Shown here: piece by piece, positions 52,677 through 61,912 of the stretch
Layout of the letters: every line of letters starts with the position of its first letter
How positions within the stretch are numbered: the first letter of the stretch is position 1
Origin: Bacteroidales bacterium UBA1181
GTDB lineage: Bacteria; Bacteroidota; Bacteroidia; Bacteroidales; Paludibacteraceae
DNA: 64,000 bases
Reading direction: 5' to 3'
NCBI GenBank assembly: GCA_002310215.1
Contig: DBYR01000042.1
Coordinates: 186,001 to 250,000 of the forward strand
The notes under the pieces: model-generated
What the model saw: only the letters and a program-made list of their open reading frames with translations
Database searches by the model: none
Told to the model about the DNA's origin: nothing
Position numbers and translations under genes: made by a program

Positions 52677-53827
52677 AGCATCTAATCTATGTCACCATCA
52701 GCGACGTGTCTGTCTATGAATCGCAGGTCTTAGCGTTGTTGGACTACCTTCAGACCCATGACGTGAAAGTCACCTTGTTGCAAGGCTATAAGTCGGAGGA
52801 GGATAAGCAGGCGGTCGTGAAGAAGATGGAGAATCATCTGCCGCTGAAAACCGTTTGGGTGAAGGCCTTTCCTGTATATCCGTTCAATAAAAAGAAACTG
52901 GTCGATTCGCTCTATCAGGGACTTATCACCATCGATGGCTACCACGAGGCGGTATTCCATGTCCGCAACGAATATGTCGGGAACGCCATGAAGTGCGTTT
53001 TCCAGCAGCATGGTTTGAACTTGCCAATGCTAATCGACATCCGCGGAGTCATCTACGAGGAACTGAAATACAAGCAGTCTCAGATGAGTTTTCTGCGCAA
53101 GGCACTCTTTCAAATACAATGTTCCTACCTCAAGGCATGCTATAAGAATCTCTTTGCGAAAGACAATATGAGAATCGCCTTCACATCTGTCTCACCGATG
53201 ATTAACGATTACATATCCGAGAATTATAGTTCCTGCCAATACCCGAAATATATTCATCCGAACATTGTGGGGAGTCAATTCGTTTACGACGAGGCGAAAC
53301 GACAGGAGATCCGCCAACGCTACGGCATAGCGGAAAATGAGACGCTGGCGGTCTGCTCTACGGGCGGAAACGCAGTATGGCAAAAGGATTATCTTGTGGT
53401 GAAACGCTTGGTGGAGATGGGCGTCAAGGTGATCAACCTCTCCAAGAAAACGGTCGACATCGAGGGATGCATCACCACCACGGTGCCATTCACGGAGATG
53501 CCGGCAGTGCTCTCCGCGGCAGACATGGCGGTTTTATGGCGAGACGACACCTTCATGAACAACTCAGCTTCGCCTTCCAAATTCAGCGAGTTCGCCTCCA
53601 TGGGACTCTATGTGATCCATAACAAGACGGTGAAAGTGGCGGTCGATCATATCCAAGCCACAGGCGCCGGTTGCCTTGTGGATGAGGTGGAGGAGATTAC
53701 CTCCCTGCCTTCCTGCGAAGAACTGAGATACAACCGCCAACGATGGTGCGAAGCGGGACTGTCCGCTTTCGGGGTCGAAAGCTTGGGACAATCCTATATG
53801 CGCACGTATGATAATCTCTTGAATTAA
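52673..53827 (+). CDS. GT-B (GT4-like) glycosyltransferase
   Basis: A 384-residue protein with a GT-B layout. The C-terminal donor site is degenerate but visible as SPSKFSEFASMGLYVI (about 300-315), and the N-terminal domain has IDIRGVIYEEL and a FTSVSPMINDYI strand-helix. The lack of the E-x7-E motif makes donor assignment uncertain. It overlaps the polymerase gene stop and precedes another GT4 gene by 32 bases. Confidence 0.75.
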   Translation: MKHLIYVTISDVSVYESQVLALLDYLQTHDVKVTLLQGYKSEEDKQAVVKKMENHLPLKTVWVKAFPVYPFNKKKLVDSLYQGLITIDGYHEAVFHVRNEYVGNAMKCVFQQHGLNLPMLIDIRGVIYEELKYKQSQMSFLRKALFQIQCSYLKACYKNLFAKDNMRIAFTSVSPMINDYISENYSSCQYPKYIHPNIVGSQFVYDEAKRQEIRQRYGIAENETLAVCSTGGNAVWQKDYLVVKRLVEMGVKVINLSKKTVDIEGCITTTVPFTEMPAVLSAADMAVLWRDDTFMNNSASPSKFSEFASMGLYVIHNKTVKVAVDHIQATGAGCLVDEVEEITSLPSCEELRYNRQRWCEAGLSAFGVESLGQSYMRTYDNLLN

Positions 53828-53859
53828 CTAAGAATTTAGGATTAAGGGGTGACACAGAT

Positions 53860-54903
53860 ATGAAAATTTTGATTAATACACCTCATTTCAAGTTCTGTGG
53901 TGGCGTCGCGAACCATTTCATGGGACTGGAGCATTTTTGGACGGAGAATGTAAAGTACAATTTCGTGGGGAAACGCTTCAAAAACACGCCTTGGCTGACT
54001 TATTTGATATTGCCTTACGATATCCTGAAATTTCTTTTCCGCCTCTTATTCTTCCGTCCGGACATGGTGATGGTGAATCCATCCATGGCGCCTAAGGCGA
54101 TCAAGCGAGACTTTTTCTACATGAAAATCGCCCGGTTCTTCGGGTTCAAGTGCGCCGTCATGTTCCATGGATTCCACACGGAATCTGTGACGGACATGAA
54201 GCCATATATCGTGGAACAGTTGAACCAAGCCTCAGTGATATTCGTCTTGGCTGAGGCATTCAAGTCTATTCTGGAAGAGTGGGGGGTCTCTACCCCGATC
54301 GAGTTGACCACGACAAAGGTGGACGACCGCATGTTGGACGGCTTCTCCTTGGACGAGCGGCAAGGAAAGGTGGAGAACATCCTCTTCCTCGCACGTGTCA
54401 CGAAAGAAAAAGGCATCATGCTCTCCTTAGAGGTTTTCAAGGCTTTATCGAATCTATATCCGAACCTACGCTACACGGTCGTGGGTGACGGCACCGACTT
54501 GGATGCGGCGAAGACATTCGTGAAAGAACAAGCGATTCCGAACGTCACCTTCACCGGCGCCTTGTCCGGTAAAAAGTTAGTGGAGCAATTCAAGCAAGCG
54601 GACCTCTACCTCTTCACCTCCTACCATGAGGGCATGCCAACCTCTGTTCTGGAGGCGATGGCCTTTGGCTTACCAATCGTATCGCATCCCGTAGGCGGAA
54701 TGGTCGATTTCTTCGACGCTCGCATGGGAAGGGCTGTCAGCACTTTCGAGGCCGCCGATTTCGTGCCACCGATCTCCGAGTTAATCGAGAACCAAGAGAA
54801 GACCAAGGAGATTTCCGAGTTCAATTACCACTATGCGCATGACCATTTCTTGGCGTCCATGGTCGCACAGCGGATGGAAAAGATTTTCTTTCGCTATAAA
54901 TAA
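53860..54903 (+). CDS. GT4-family glycosyltransferase
   Basis: A 347-residue GT-B transferase: FKFCGGVANHFMGLEHFW at the N-terminus, NILFLARVTKEKGI linker and the donor-site HEGMPTSVLEAMAFGLPIV with the E-x7-E pair (about 250-268). It probably adds a sugar to the module 2 repeat unit in the cytoplasm. The acyltransferase gene follows after 9 bases. Confidence 0.9.
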   Translation: MKILINTPHFKFCGGVANHFMGLEHFWTENVKYNFVGKRFKNTPWLTYLILPYDILKFLFRLLFFRPDMVMVNPSMAPKAIKRDFFYMKIARFFGFKCAVMFHGFHTESVTDMKPYIVEQLNQASVIFVLAEAFKSILEEWGVSTPIELTTTKVDDRMLDGFSLDERQGKVENILFLARVTKEKGIMLSLEVFKALSNLYPNLRYTVVGDGTDLDAAKTFVKEQAIPNVTFTGALSGKKLVEQFKQADLYLFTSYHEGMPTSVLEAMAFGLPIVSHPVGGMVDFFDARMGRAVSTFEAADFVPPISELIENQEKTKEISEFNYHYAHDHFLASMVAQRMEKIFFRYK

Positions 54904-54912
54904 TCTTATGAT

Positions 54913-55350
54913 ATGAAACTAAGTCGTATACGCAAACTGTTTTTCCTCCATCTGCAACATTTGCCGATGAAATCAAGGGGGTGGCGAGCCACTTGCTGCA
55001 AATGGGGTGGCGTCAATGTCCTATGCCCGAAACGCACCTTCGTGGGCGAGAACGTCATTTTCGACACCAACTACCCAGAGGACATCACCTTGGAGGAGGG
55101 TGTCCGCCTCACCACAGGCGTATGCATCGTGACGCACTTCATGAACCCTAAGACGGGCACATACGACCGTGGCAAAGTGCACATCAAGAAAAAAGCATAT
55201 TTGGGCATGCACACACTCGTTGTCAAGCCTGTCACCATCGGCGAAGGCGCCATTGTGGGAGCGGGTAGTGTCGTGACGAAGGACATTCCTGATTACGAGG
55301 TCTGGGCTGGTAATCCTGCACGTTTCATCAAAAAGAGGGAACTGGAATGA
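54913..55350 (+). CDS. Hexapeptide-repeat acyltransferase (WbbJ/LacA-like)
   Basis: A 145-residue left-handed beta-helix acyltransferase, likely O-acetylating a polysaccharide sugar from acetyl-CoA. The fold is seen from the repeats between 30 and 135, ending IGEGAIVGAGSVVTKD and the C-terminal YEVWAGNPARFI, and a His in VTHFMNP is the probable base. A Cys-rich stretch (RATCCKWGGVNVLC) near residue 26 is unusual. It is shorter than LacA because the N-terminal helical part is reduced. Its stop overlaps the next start (ATGA). Confidence 0.85.
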   Translation: MKLSRIRKLFFLHLQHLPMKSRGWRATCCKWGGVNVLCPKRTFVGENVIFDTNYPEDITLEEGVRLTTGVCIVTHFMNPKTGTYDRGKVHIKKKAYLGMHTLVVKPVTIGEGAIVGAGSVVTKDIPDYEVWAGNPARFIKKRELE

Positions 55351-56594
55351 GCATTGCGTTAGATTCTTTTAAGAAACTCAAGGCATATTGCGAGAAGGAG
55401 CAGTTCAAGGGGTGGGACCCGTACGACGGACTGAACTCCAAGCTCTTCAAAGCGGTGTTGCCATTGAAGCACTCCGCCATATTGCGTCTGGCCATCATCC
55501 AAGGATTCAAGCGTTGCCCCATCAACCTGAGGCGAATCGCCCTCGTACCCAAACAGCATAACGCGAAGGGCATCGGCCTCTTCCTGCAAGGCTACTGCAA
55601 CTTGGTCAAGGCGGTGGAGCGGAACCCCTCTCTGTCGCAAGAATTAGGCACGAGAGAGGCCCTTACGGCACGTGTGAACGAATTAGCCGAACTGCTGATC
55701 TCCATGCGCTCGCAAGGCGATTACCATGGCGCCTGCTGGGGTTACAACTTCGATTGGCAAGCAAGACGCCTCTTCCTCTTCCCGGCCTACACACCGACGG
55801 TCGTCGCCACGAACTTCTGCGCCTCCGCACTCTTCGACGCCTACGAGGTGACAGGGGTGGAGCAATACAAGGAGGTGGCCCTGAGCGCCGCGGAGTTCGT
55901 CACGAAGGATCTACACCGCCACATACTATCCGACGGCAAAGAGGGTGGGGAAGACTCCTTCCTCTTCTCCTACAGTCCGCTGCAGGGCAACGACACGGTC
56001 TACAACGCCTCCCTCTTGGGAAGCAAACTGTTGAGCCTTTGCTACAAATATACGGGCAATGAGGAGTACAAGCGATTGGCCGCCGCATCGGTGCGCGCCG
56101 CACTCGACGGACAGGGCGAGGACGGTTCATGGGTCTATGGCCTGCTTCCCGTGCAGCAATGGGTGGACTCCTTCCATACGGGCTATAACCTCGATGGACT
56201 CATCGCCTTCTACGAGAACTGCGTGAAGGGAATCGATTCGGACGAAGTGGCGAAACCCATCCTCGCAGGCATCGAGAAGGGCTTCGATTTCTACATCAAG
56301 AATCTGTTCGACGAGCAGAATGTGCCGAAATACTATTCAAACAAGATGTATCCGATTGATATACATTGCCCCGGACAACTCTTCGTCACCCTGCATCGTC
56401 TCCACAAAACGTCGGAGTTCACAGCGAAAGAGGATGATGTCCTGAACTGGACAATTCGGAACATGCAGGATACGAAAGGATATTTCTACTATCAATTAAA
56501 ACAAGGAATTAGTAGCAAAATCAGCTACATGAGATGGAGCAATGCCTTCATGTTCAACGCATTAACATATTACATCATTGACAGGGAGGTTTGA
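55347..56594 (+). CDS. Six-hairpin (alpha/alpha toroid) protein of unknown function
   Basis: A 415-residue protein without signal peptide. Helix-hairpin repeats with recurring aromatic and small residues (GACWGYNFDWQARR; LLGSKLLSLCYKYTG; GEDGSWVYGLLPVQQWVDSFHTGYN, cited in parts) suggest an (alpha/alpha)6 toroid as in unsaturated glucuronyl hydrolases, glycosidases, lyases and C5-epimerases. No catalytic residue can be assigned with confidence. It is translationally coupled to the acyltransferase before it and the WecG-like transferase after it, so a cytoplasmic role on the repeat unit or nucleotide sugar, for example epimerising a uronic acid, is possible. The gene is visibly GC-rich. Confidence 0.6.
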   Translation: MSIALDSFKKLKAYCEKEQFKGWDPYDGLNSKLFKAVLPLKHSAILRLAIIQGFKRCPINLRRIALVPKQHNAKGIGLFLQGYCNLVKAVERNPSLSQELGTREALTARVNELAELLISMRSQGDYHGACWGYNFDWQARRLFLFPAYTPTVVATNFCASALFDAYEVTGVEQYKEVALSAAEFVTKDLHRHILSDGKEGGEDSFLFSYSPLQGNDTVYNASLLGSKLLSLCYKYTGNEEYKRLAAASVRAALDGQGEDGSWVYGLLPVQQWVDSFHTGYNLDGLIAFYENCVKGIDSDEVAKPILAGIEKGFDFYIKNLFDEQNVPKYYSNKMYPIDIHCPGQLFVTLHRLHKTSEFTAKEDDVLNWTIRNMQDTKGYFYYQLKQGISSKISYMRWSNAFMFNALTYYIIDREV

Positions 56595-56599
56595 CGATC

Positions 56600-57349
56600 A
56601 TGAGCGATTTTTGTTTTTCTCAATATTTATCAGATAATAATATGCAGAAAGAAGCATGTGTTGAGGTGAACGGACTCAATATTTATCCATTCACCACTTT
56701 TGACCAGTTATTGAAGCATGTGGACGAGAACAAAGGTATTCTTGTCGCTATCAATGCGGAGAAGATTCTCCATGCCACAGACCAGACCCGTGACATCATC
56801 AACCGCAACATCGGCTATTGCGACGGTGCGGGAGCCGTAATGGTGCTTCACAAGAAGGGCTACTATGATGTGACCAAGATTCCGGGATGTGTACTTTGGT
56901 TGCGCATCATCGCCAATACCTACAAAGATAAAACGTTCTACTTTGTGGGTGGCAAACAGGAAGTCATCGATGAGACCATCAACAAACTGAGAAGCGATTT
57001 CCCTGGCATCAACATCGTCGGCTACCGCAATGGCTATATCAAGACGGACGAGGAGCGCCAAGCACTCATAGATGATGTGGCGGAGAAGAAACCGGATGTC
57101 GTGTTTGTCGCCATGGGTTCCCCGAAACAGGAACTGCTGATGATGGACATGGCCGCGCGTCATCCCGCCATCTACCAGGGATTGGGTGGCTCGTACGACG
57201 TCTATACGGGTCATGTTAAACGCGCCCCGGCTTGGTGGCAAAACCACAACCTGGAATGGCTCTACCGATTGATCAACCAACCTTCGCGAATCAAAAGACA
57301 AATCAAATTGTTGGGGTTTGTTTGGAATGTGAAGACGGGAAAATACTAG
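56600..57349 (+). CDS. WecG/TagA/CpsF-family glycosyltransferase
   Basis: A 249-residue GT26 enzyme with the signatures NIGYCDGAGAVMVLHKKG (about 68-85), FVGGKQEVID and VFVAMGSPKQELL. WecG adds ManNAcA, TagA ManNAc, to a GlcNAc-linked lipid. With WecA-like, WecB and WecC in the same module, ManNAcA transfer to lipid-GlcNAc is the best guess. The ATG at 56600 is preferred since GGAGGT (56585-56590) lies 9 bases before it, one of the few clear Shine-Dalgarno sequences here. Its start region abuts the preceding stop codon. Confidence 0.93.
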   Translation: MSDFCFSQYLSDNNMQKEACVEVNGLNIYPFTTFDQLLKHVDENKGILVAINAEKILHATDQTRDIINRNIGYCDGAGAVMVLHKKGYYDVTKIPGCVLWLRIIANTYKDKTFYFVGGKQEVIDETINKLRSDFPGINIVGYRNGYIKTDEERQALIDDVAEKKPDVVFVAMGSPKQELLMMDMAARHPAIYQGLGGSYDVYTGHVKRAPAWWQNHNLEWLYRLINQPSRIKRQIKLLGFVWNVKTGKY

Positions 57350-57559
57350 GGAATTATGAATTTTGAATTATGAAACGTCAGTTCGACGAAGTCAATTTTG
57401 AATTCATGAATTAGGGGGGAAGCGTGTATTGGAAATATGTTTATGAATCCATAATTAATGTTTTTTTTATAAATTCGCGCCATGAGCGGATGTGTATGGG
57501 GCTTGGGGACAGGTCTACGGATGATTGAAAGATGCGAATGGAATATATTTTAAGTTAAT
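57350..57559 (+). promoter_or_regulatory. Intergenic region with a possible module 3 promoter
   Basis: This 210-base gap begins with near-repeats of GAATTATGAA and AATTTTGAATT (57351-57411). TAAATTCG at 57470-57477 differs by one base from the TAnnTTTG box; a convincing -33 box is lacking. Transcription from it would give a leader of about 75 bases. No gene and no strong terminator is seen, so module 2 transcription might also continue into module 3. Confidence 0.35.
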
Positions 57560-58408
57560 ATGAATAGATTATTCAACCTTTTACTGATTCTACTATTGGG
57601 TGTCACGTTCTTTTCCTCGTGTAACCCACAAAAAAATGTCACCTACCTTCAAGACACGGAAAATATGATGAAACTACGGGCCTCCTACGAGCAGAATATC
57701 GTGCTGAAACCCGAAGACCAGGTGTTCATCATCGTGAGCTGCAGAGATCCTCAAATCTCCGCCATGTTCAACCTGCCATACTACACGAATCGTATCGGAG
57801 GGGTGGAATCCTTCAGTTCCTCCAATTTCACAATCAATAGCTACTCTTCCGCCAATAGCGTCGTCGGCTACACAGTCGACAACGAGGGTAACATCGATTT
57901 CCCGATTTTGGGTAAGATCCAGGTGGCTGGCCTCAGACGTGCGGAGGTCGCGGAACTGGTAAAGCAGAAATTGATCGAAAGCAATCAAATCAAAGATCCG
58001 GTTGTGACGGTCGAATACATGAACCTCGGCGTGGCTGTCTTAGGTGAGGTGGCTCGTCCGGGACGTTTCCGCATCGACCGTGACCACTTCTCCATCTTCG
58101 ACGCATTGAGCATGGCGGGCGACCTGAACATCAACGGCCAACGCAAGAATATAACTCTCCTCCGCCACACGTTGGAGGGCGACCAGGTCTACAAGATTGA
58201 TCTGACCAGCGGTAAGGATATCTACAAATCGCCTGCTTTCTACATTCAACAGGGGGATGTGGTCTACATTGCTCCTACCTCGAAAAGGGCGAGAGAATCT
58301 TCCGTCAACGGTAACACCGTACGGTCGGCCTCTTTCTGGGTCTCCATCGCATCCTTGGCCACATCCGTGACATCCGTTGTGGTGTTAGTCCAATCTAAAA
58401 ACAAATAA
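57560..58408 (+). CDS. Polysaccharide export outer-membrane lipoprotein (Wza/OPX), module 3
   Basis: A 282-residue lipoprotein (LLLGVTFFSSC signal) with Poly_export domain (VLKPEDQVFIIVSC onward), GYTVDNEGNIDFPILGKIQVAGL, SLBB-like VAVLGEVARPGRFRI and DVVYIAPTSK, and a C-terminal hydrophobic helix. It is clearly related to the module 1 and 2 proteins but much more diverged than they are from each other, including a Ser/Asn-rich insertion (SFSSSNFTINSYSSAN) near residue 85. It exports the module 3 polymer. Confidence 0.92.
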   Translation: MNRLFNLLLILLLGVTFFSSCNPQKNVTYLQDTENMMKLRASYEQNIVLKPEDQVFIIVSCRDPQISAMFNLPYYTNRIGGVESFSSSNFTINSYSSANSVVGYTVDNEGNIDFPILGKIQVAGLRRAEVAELVKQKLIESNQIKDPVVTVEYMNLGVAVLGEVARPGRFRIDRDHFSIFDALSMAGDLNINGQRKNITLLRHTLEGDQVYKIDLTSGKDIYKSPAFYIQQGDVVYIAPTSKRARESSVNGNTVRSASFWVSIASLATSVTSVVVLVQSKNK

Positions 58409-58469
58409 ACAGCGAGACCTTCATCTTCCAATGACTTGCTACTCTAATAGGTTAATTATCTAAACTTTT

Positions 58470-60854
58470 ATGGCTAATAACGTTCCACAGAAAGTTCCCG
58501 TCAAAAGGGACGAAGTTCTTTTGCAGGACATCTTCAGCATCTATATTTCCAAATGGAAGTGGATTCTGCTATCGTTGTTTGTATGCCTTTCGATAGCTTT
58601 TTACCATATCCTGACCACTCCTCCGTCCTATAAGTGCACCTCCTCCCTGTTGATTAAGCAGGACAAGGATGGACAGTCGCTCCTCGGCGACGTGGCGATG
58701 TCTATGACTGACATCGGACTCTCCCAATTCAAGATCAACACCTCGAACGTGATCATGACGTTCCAGACACCCGACATCATCCACACGGTGATCCAACGGT
58801 TGCACCTGAACGACAACTATACGGTGAAAGGTACTTTCCGTGACGAGATCCTCTACGGCTCCTCCCTTCCTTTCACCATCTCCTTCATCGATATGCCGAA
58901 CCATGGAGAGGGAAATCTGGTCGCTTGCCTCAAGTCAGACAGTTTGGTCCATCTCTCCAACTTCGCCATAGGGGATTCTCTCTTCAAGGAGGAATACACC
59001 GTCCACATGGGCGACACAATCCTCTCTCCGTTAGGACACATCTCCGTGCAACGTAACAACTATTACACGGGAGGTAGCTTCACCCAACCTATCCAAATCG
59101 CCCACATCAGTGCATACGACGCTATCGGCGAGTTCAAGGAGAAACTTTCAGTCTCCCTGCGAGACAAGATGGGTACGGTTTTCGACCTCGCCTTCACGGA
59201 CCAAAGCCGCGAACGCGCGATCGACGTGCTGAAGATGGTGACGAACGTATACGACGAGTTCTGGATGCAGGACAAGAACAAGGTGACACTGAGCACCGTC
59301 AACTTCATCACCCAACGTCTGAGGATTCTGGAAGACGACCTGAACTCCGTGGATGGTGAAATCGCCACCTACAAGAGTAGCCAACGCATCCCGGACATCC
59401 AAGCCACCGCATCTTACGACCTGAGCTTGGCGGGCGAGAACGAACGGAATCTCCAACAACACGCCAACGAGCTCACCGTAGCACAATATCTCCTGAATTT
59501 CCTCAAGGAGAACAAGGATAAACTCATGCCCGCCAACGTGGGTGTCACGGAGCAGAGCATCCAGGCCCAAATAGCCGAATACAACAAACTGACCCTCCAA
59601 CGGAGCCGCTTCGTGGAGAGCAGTAGCGAAGAGAACTTGCTCGTGAAGGATATCGACAACCAACTTTTAGCCCTGCGCGGGGCTATCATCTCCTCCGTCG
59701 AGAATTACATCGCGGCTCTTCAACTCCAATTGAACTCCTACGAGACGAACCGCCACGAGATCAACTCACGCATCAGCTCCAACCCAAGGCAAGCTGGTCA
59801 CCTCCTTTCAGCCGAGCGCCAACAGAAGGTGAAAGAGGGACTTTACCTCTTCCTGCTGCAGAAGAAGGAGGAGTTCGAGATTTCCCAGGCCTTCACCGCC
59901 TACGATACGCGAGTCATCATGGAACCTGAATACGGTGGAGGTGACAAACCTTTCGCGCCGAACAAGAAGAACGTGCTCGCCTTGGCATTGCTGTTGGGCT
60001 TGGCCATCCCATTCGTCATCCTCTACGTGAAGGAGCTGATGAACACACGGATAAGAGGACGCAAAGACTTGGAATCGCTTACCATCCCATACGTCGGCGA
60101 GATTCCGCTCGTCTCCCAAAAGAACCGCATCAGAACCTTCGCTTTACTGCGCAAGGAGGAACCCGACGAGGAGGTGGAACTCGTGGTGAAGGAACAGAGC
60201 CGAGACATCATCAACGAGGCCTTCCGCGTCATCCGTACCAATACGGAATTCATGTGCAGAGAGGGCAATGCGACTACCATCATGGTCACTTCCGCAAATA
60301 TAAACAGTGGTAAGACATTTATATCCAGTAACTTGGCTCTTTCGTTCGCCATCAACGGCAAGCGAGTGATCGCCCTCGACTTGGACCTCCGCAAGGAGAC
60401 ATTGTCCAAGACCTTCGACTGTCCTAAACACAGGGGAGTCGTCGATTACCTCAGCGGCAACGAAAAGGACTTCCATAAACTGATTGTCCATGAGACCTTG
60501 GACATCCTGCCTGCCGGGAATTTGCCACCGAACCCAGCCGAACTGCTCACCTCCAGCCACTTGGGCGACCTGATCACTGAGCTACGCAAGGAGTACGACT
60601 ATATCTTCATCGATTGCCCTCCAGTTGAGATCGTCACCGACGCCGACATCATCAAGCAGTGGGCGGATATGACCCTCTTCGTCGTCCGCGCCAACCTCCT
60701 CGAAAAGGCCATTCTGCCGGACATCGAGCGGTATTACACGGAAAAGCGGTTCAATAAGTTAGCCATTGTCCTCAACGGAACCGAATCCATCGGTCATTAT
60801 GGCTATAAATATGGGTACTACAAAGGCAAATACGGCTACTACGGCCACGAATAA
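58470..60854 (+). CDS. Wzc-like polysaccharide co-polymerase and BY-type tyrosine kinase, module 3
   Basis: A 794-residue third kinase: Wzz domain with membrane helix near 32-50 (WILLSLFVCLSIAFYHIL), periplasmic coiled coils, PFAPNKKNVLALALLLGL leading into the second helix, and a kinase domain with Walker A NINSGKTF, Walker A' VIALDLDLRK and Walker B YIFIDCPP. The Walker A loop has Asn where the other two have Gly. The tail has eight Tyr in YGYKYGYYKGKYGYYGHE and the residues just before it. It lies 61 bases after the OPX gene. Confidence 0.94.
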   Translation: MANNVPQKVPVKRDEVLLQDIFSIYISKWKWILLSLFVCLSIAFYHILTTPPSYKCTSSLLIKQDKDGQSLLGDVAMSMTDIGLSQFKINTSNVIMTFQTPDIIHTVIQRLHLNDNYTVKGTFRDEILYGSSLPFTISFIDMPNHGEGNLVACLKSDSLVHLSNFAIGDSLFKEEYTVHMGDTILSPLGHISVQRNNYYTGGSFTQPIQIAHISAYDAIGEFKEKLSVSLRDKMGTVFDLAFTDQSRERAIDVLKMVTNVYDEFWMQDKNKVTLSTVNFITQRLRILEDDLNSVDGEIATYKSSQRIPDIQATASYDLSLAGENERNLQQHANELTVAQYLLNFLKENKDKLMPANVGVTEQSIQAQIAEYNKLTLQRSRFVESSSEENLLVKDIDNQLLALRGAIISSVENYIAALQLQLNSYETNRHEINSRISSNPRQAGHLLSAERQQKVKEGLYLFLLQKKEEFEISQAFTAYDTRVIMEPEYGGGDKPFAPNKKNVLALALLLGLAIPFVILYVKELMNTRIRGRKDLESLTIPYVGEIPLVSQKNRIRTFALLRKEEPDEEVELVVKEQSRDIINEAFRVIRTNTEFMCREGNATTIMVTSANINSGKTFISSNLALSFAINGKRVIALDLDLRKETLSKTFDCPKHRGVVDYLSGNEKDFHKLIVHETLDILPAGNLPPNPAELLTSSHLGDLITELRKEYDYIFIDCPPVEIVTDADIIKQWADMTLFVVRANLLEKAILPDIERYYTEKRFNKLAIVLNGTESIGHYGYKYGYYKGKYGYYGHE

Positions 60855-60873
60855 TTCTTAATTCTTAATTTTC

Positions 60874-61848
60874 ATGCCTGCGATCTCCATCATCTGTCCA
60901 GTCTACCAAGCGGAAGCCTACTTGGACAGGTGTGTGAAATCCATTATAGGACAAACCTTCACCGACTTCGAACTGGTGTTAGTGGATGACGGCAGCCGTG
61001 ACCGCAGCGGCGAAATGTGTGACGAGTATGCCCGCGTGGACAGCCGCATCAAAGTCTACCATAAACCCAACGGAGGACTGTGCAGCGCCCGTAACATGGG
61101 CCTTGACCATATATCAGGTGAATATTCCGTCCATGTGGATCCAGACGACTGGCTGGAGCCCGACATGCTGGAGGAGCTATACAAGAAAGCGAAGGAGGAG
61201 GATGCCGATATGGTAATATGCGACATCTACATCAACCGATATGGCCGGCAGTACTACTCCAAGCAGGAACCCGAAGCATTGGATTCCCAAACGGTCATGA
61301 ACGGGTTCTTCCACGACCTGCACTCCGCATGCTGGAACAAGCTGGTGCGCCGTTCCTGCTACACGAGCCGAGGCCTGCGCTTCCCCGACAACCTCGTCAT
61401 TTGGGAAGACATGTACTTCAACGCCTCTCTCTGCATGGAGAATCTCAAGATTGTATACCTAAACAAAGCATTCTATCACTACGACTGTTCCTCGAACCCT
61501 AATTCGTTGGTGAGGACCTGTCGCCCGGAGACCGTCGAATCGCAGAAGTGGATAATCAGCCACTTCGAGCCAATCGTGACGGATCCATCCATTTTGGACA
61601 ACCTCAAATTGGGGACGAAGGAGAGACTCTTCTACTCCGGATTCTCCGATGGAAAGGGCGTTCATGACCTCTACCCGGAAGTGAACGGTATATTCCTGTC
61701 CGGGAAACGCTCAGCTTCCATAGTTGGACGATGGACCGCCTGCACAGTCCGCTACCCGTCACTCTACACAGTGTTCAGACGGATGATGTCCGCGGAAGAG
61801 AGCGCACGCTCATTCGCCGGAAAGGTAAAGAGATTCCTTGTCGGCTGA
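60874..61848 (+). CDS. GT2-family glycosyltransferase
   Basis: A 324-residue GT-A transferase with ISIICPVYQAEAYLDRC, LVDDGSRDRSGEMCD, the metal/donor loop HVDPDDWLEPDM (about 90-101) and VIWEDMYFNASL. Likely adds a sugar in module 3. It follows the kinase after 19 bases containing repeated TTAATTC. A second GT2 gene starts 64 bases after its stop. Confidence 0.9.
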   Translation: MPAISIICPVYQAEAYLDRCVKSIIGQTFTDFELVLVDDGSRDRSGEMCDEYARVDSRIKVYHKPNGGLCSARNMGLDHISGEYSVHVDPDDWLEPDMLEELYKKAKEEDADMVICDIYINRYGRQYYSKQEPEALDSQTVMNGFFHDLHSACWNKLVRRSCYTSRGLRFPDNLVIWEDMYFNASLCMENLKIVYLNKAFYHYDCSSNPNSLVRTCRPETVESQKWIISHFEPIVTDPSILDNLKLGTKERLFYSGFSDGKGVHDLYPEVNGIFLSGKRSASIVGRWTACTVRYPSLYTVFRRMMSAEESARSFAGKVKRFLVG

Positions 61849-61912
61849 AATTAATAGGGAAGGAGGGGACCCCCTCTGGCAAGCACTAAATCGAACAGAT
61901 AATCGAATTGAA

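Noticed and set aside
60855..60873. TTAATTC direct repeats between wzc and the GT2 gene of module 3
   Set aside because: Short low-complexity AT repeats are common between genes in this phylum; no function can be supported.
61859..61877. Tight palindrome AGGAGGGGACCCCCTCT as a terminator or ribosome site
   Set aside because: It has a 2-base loop, no T-run follows, and it is too far (over 40 bases) from the ATG at 61913 to be a Shine-Dalgarno sequence.
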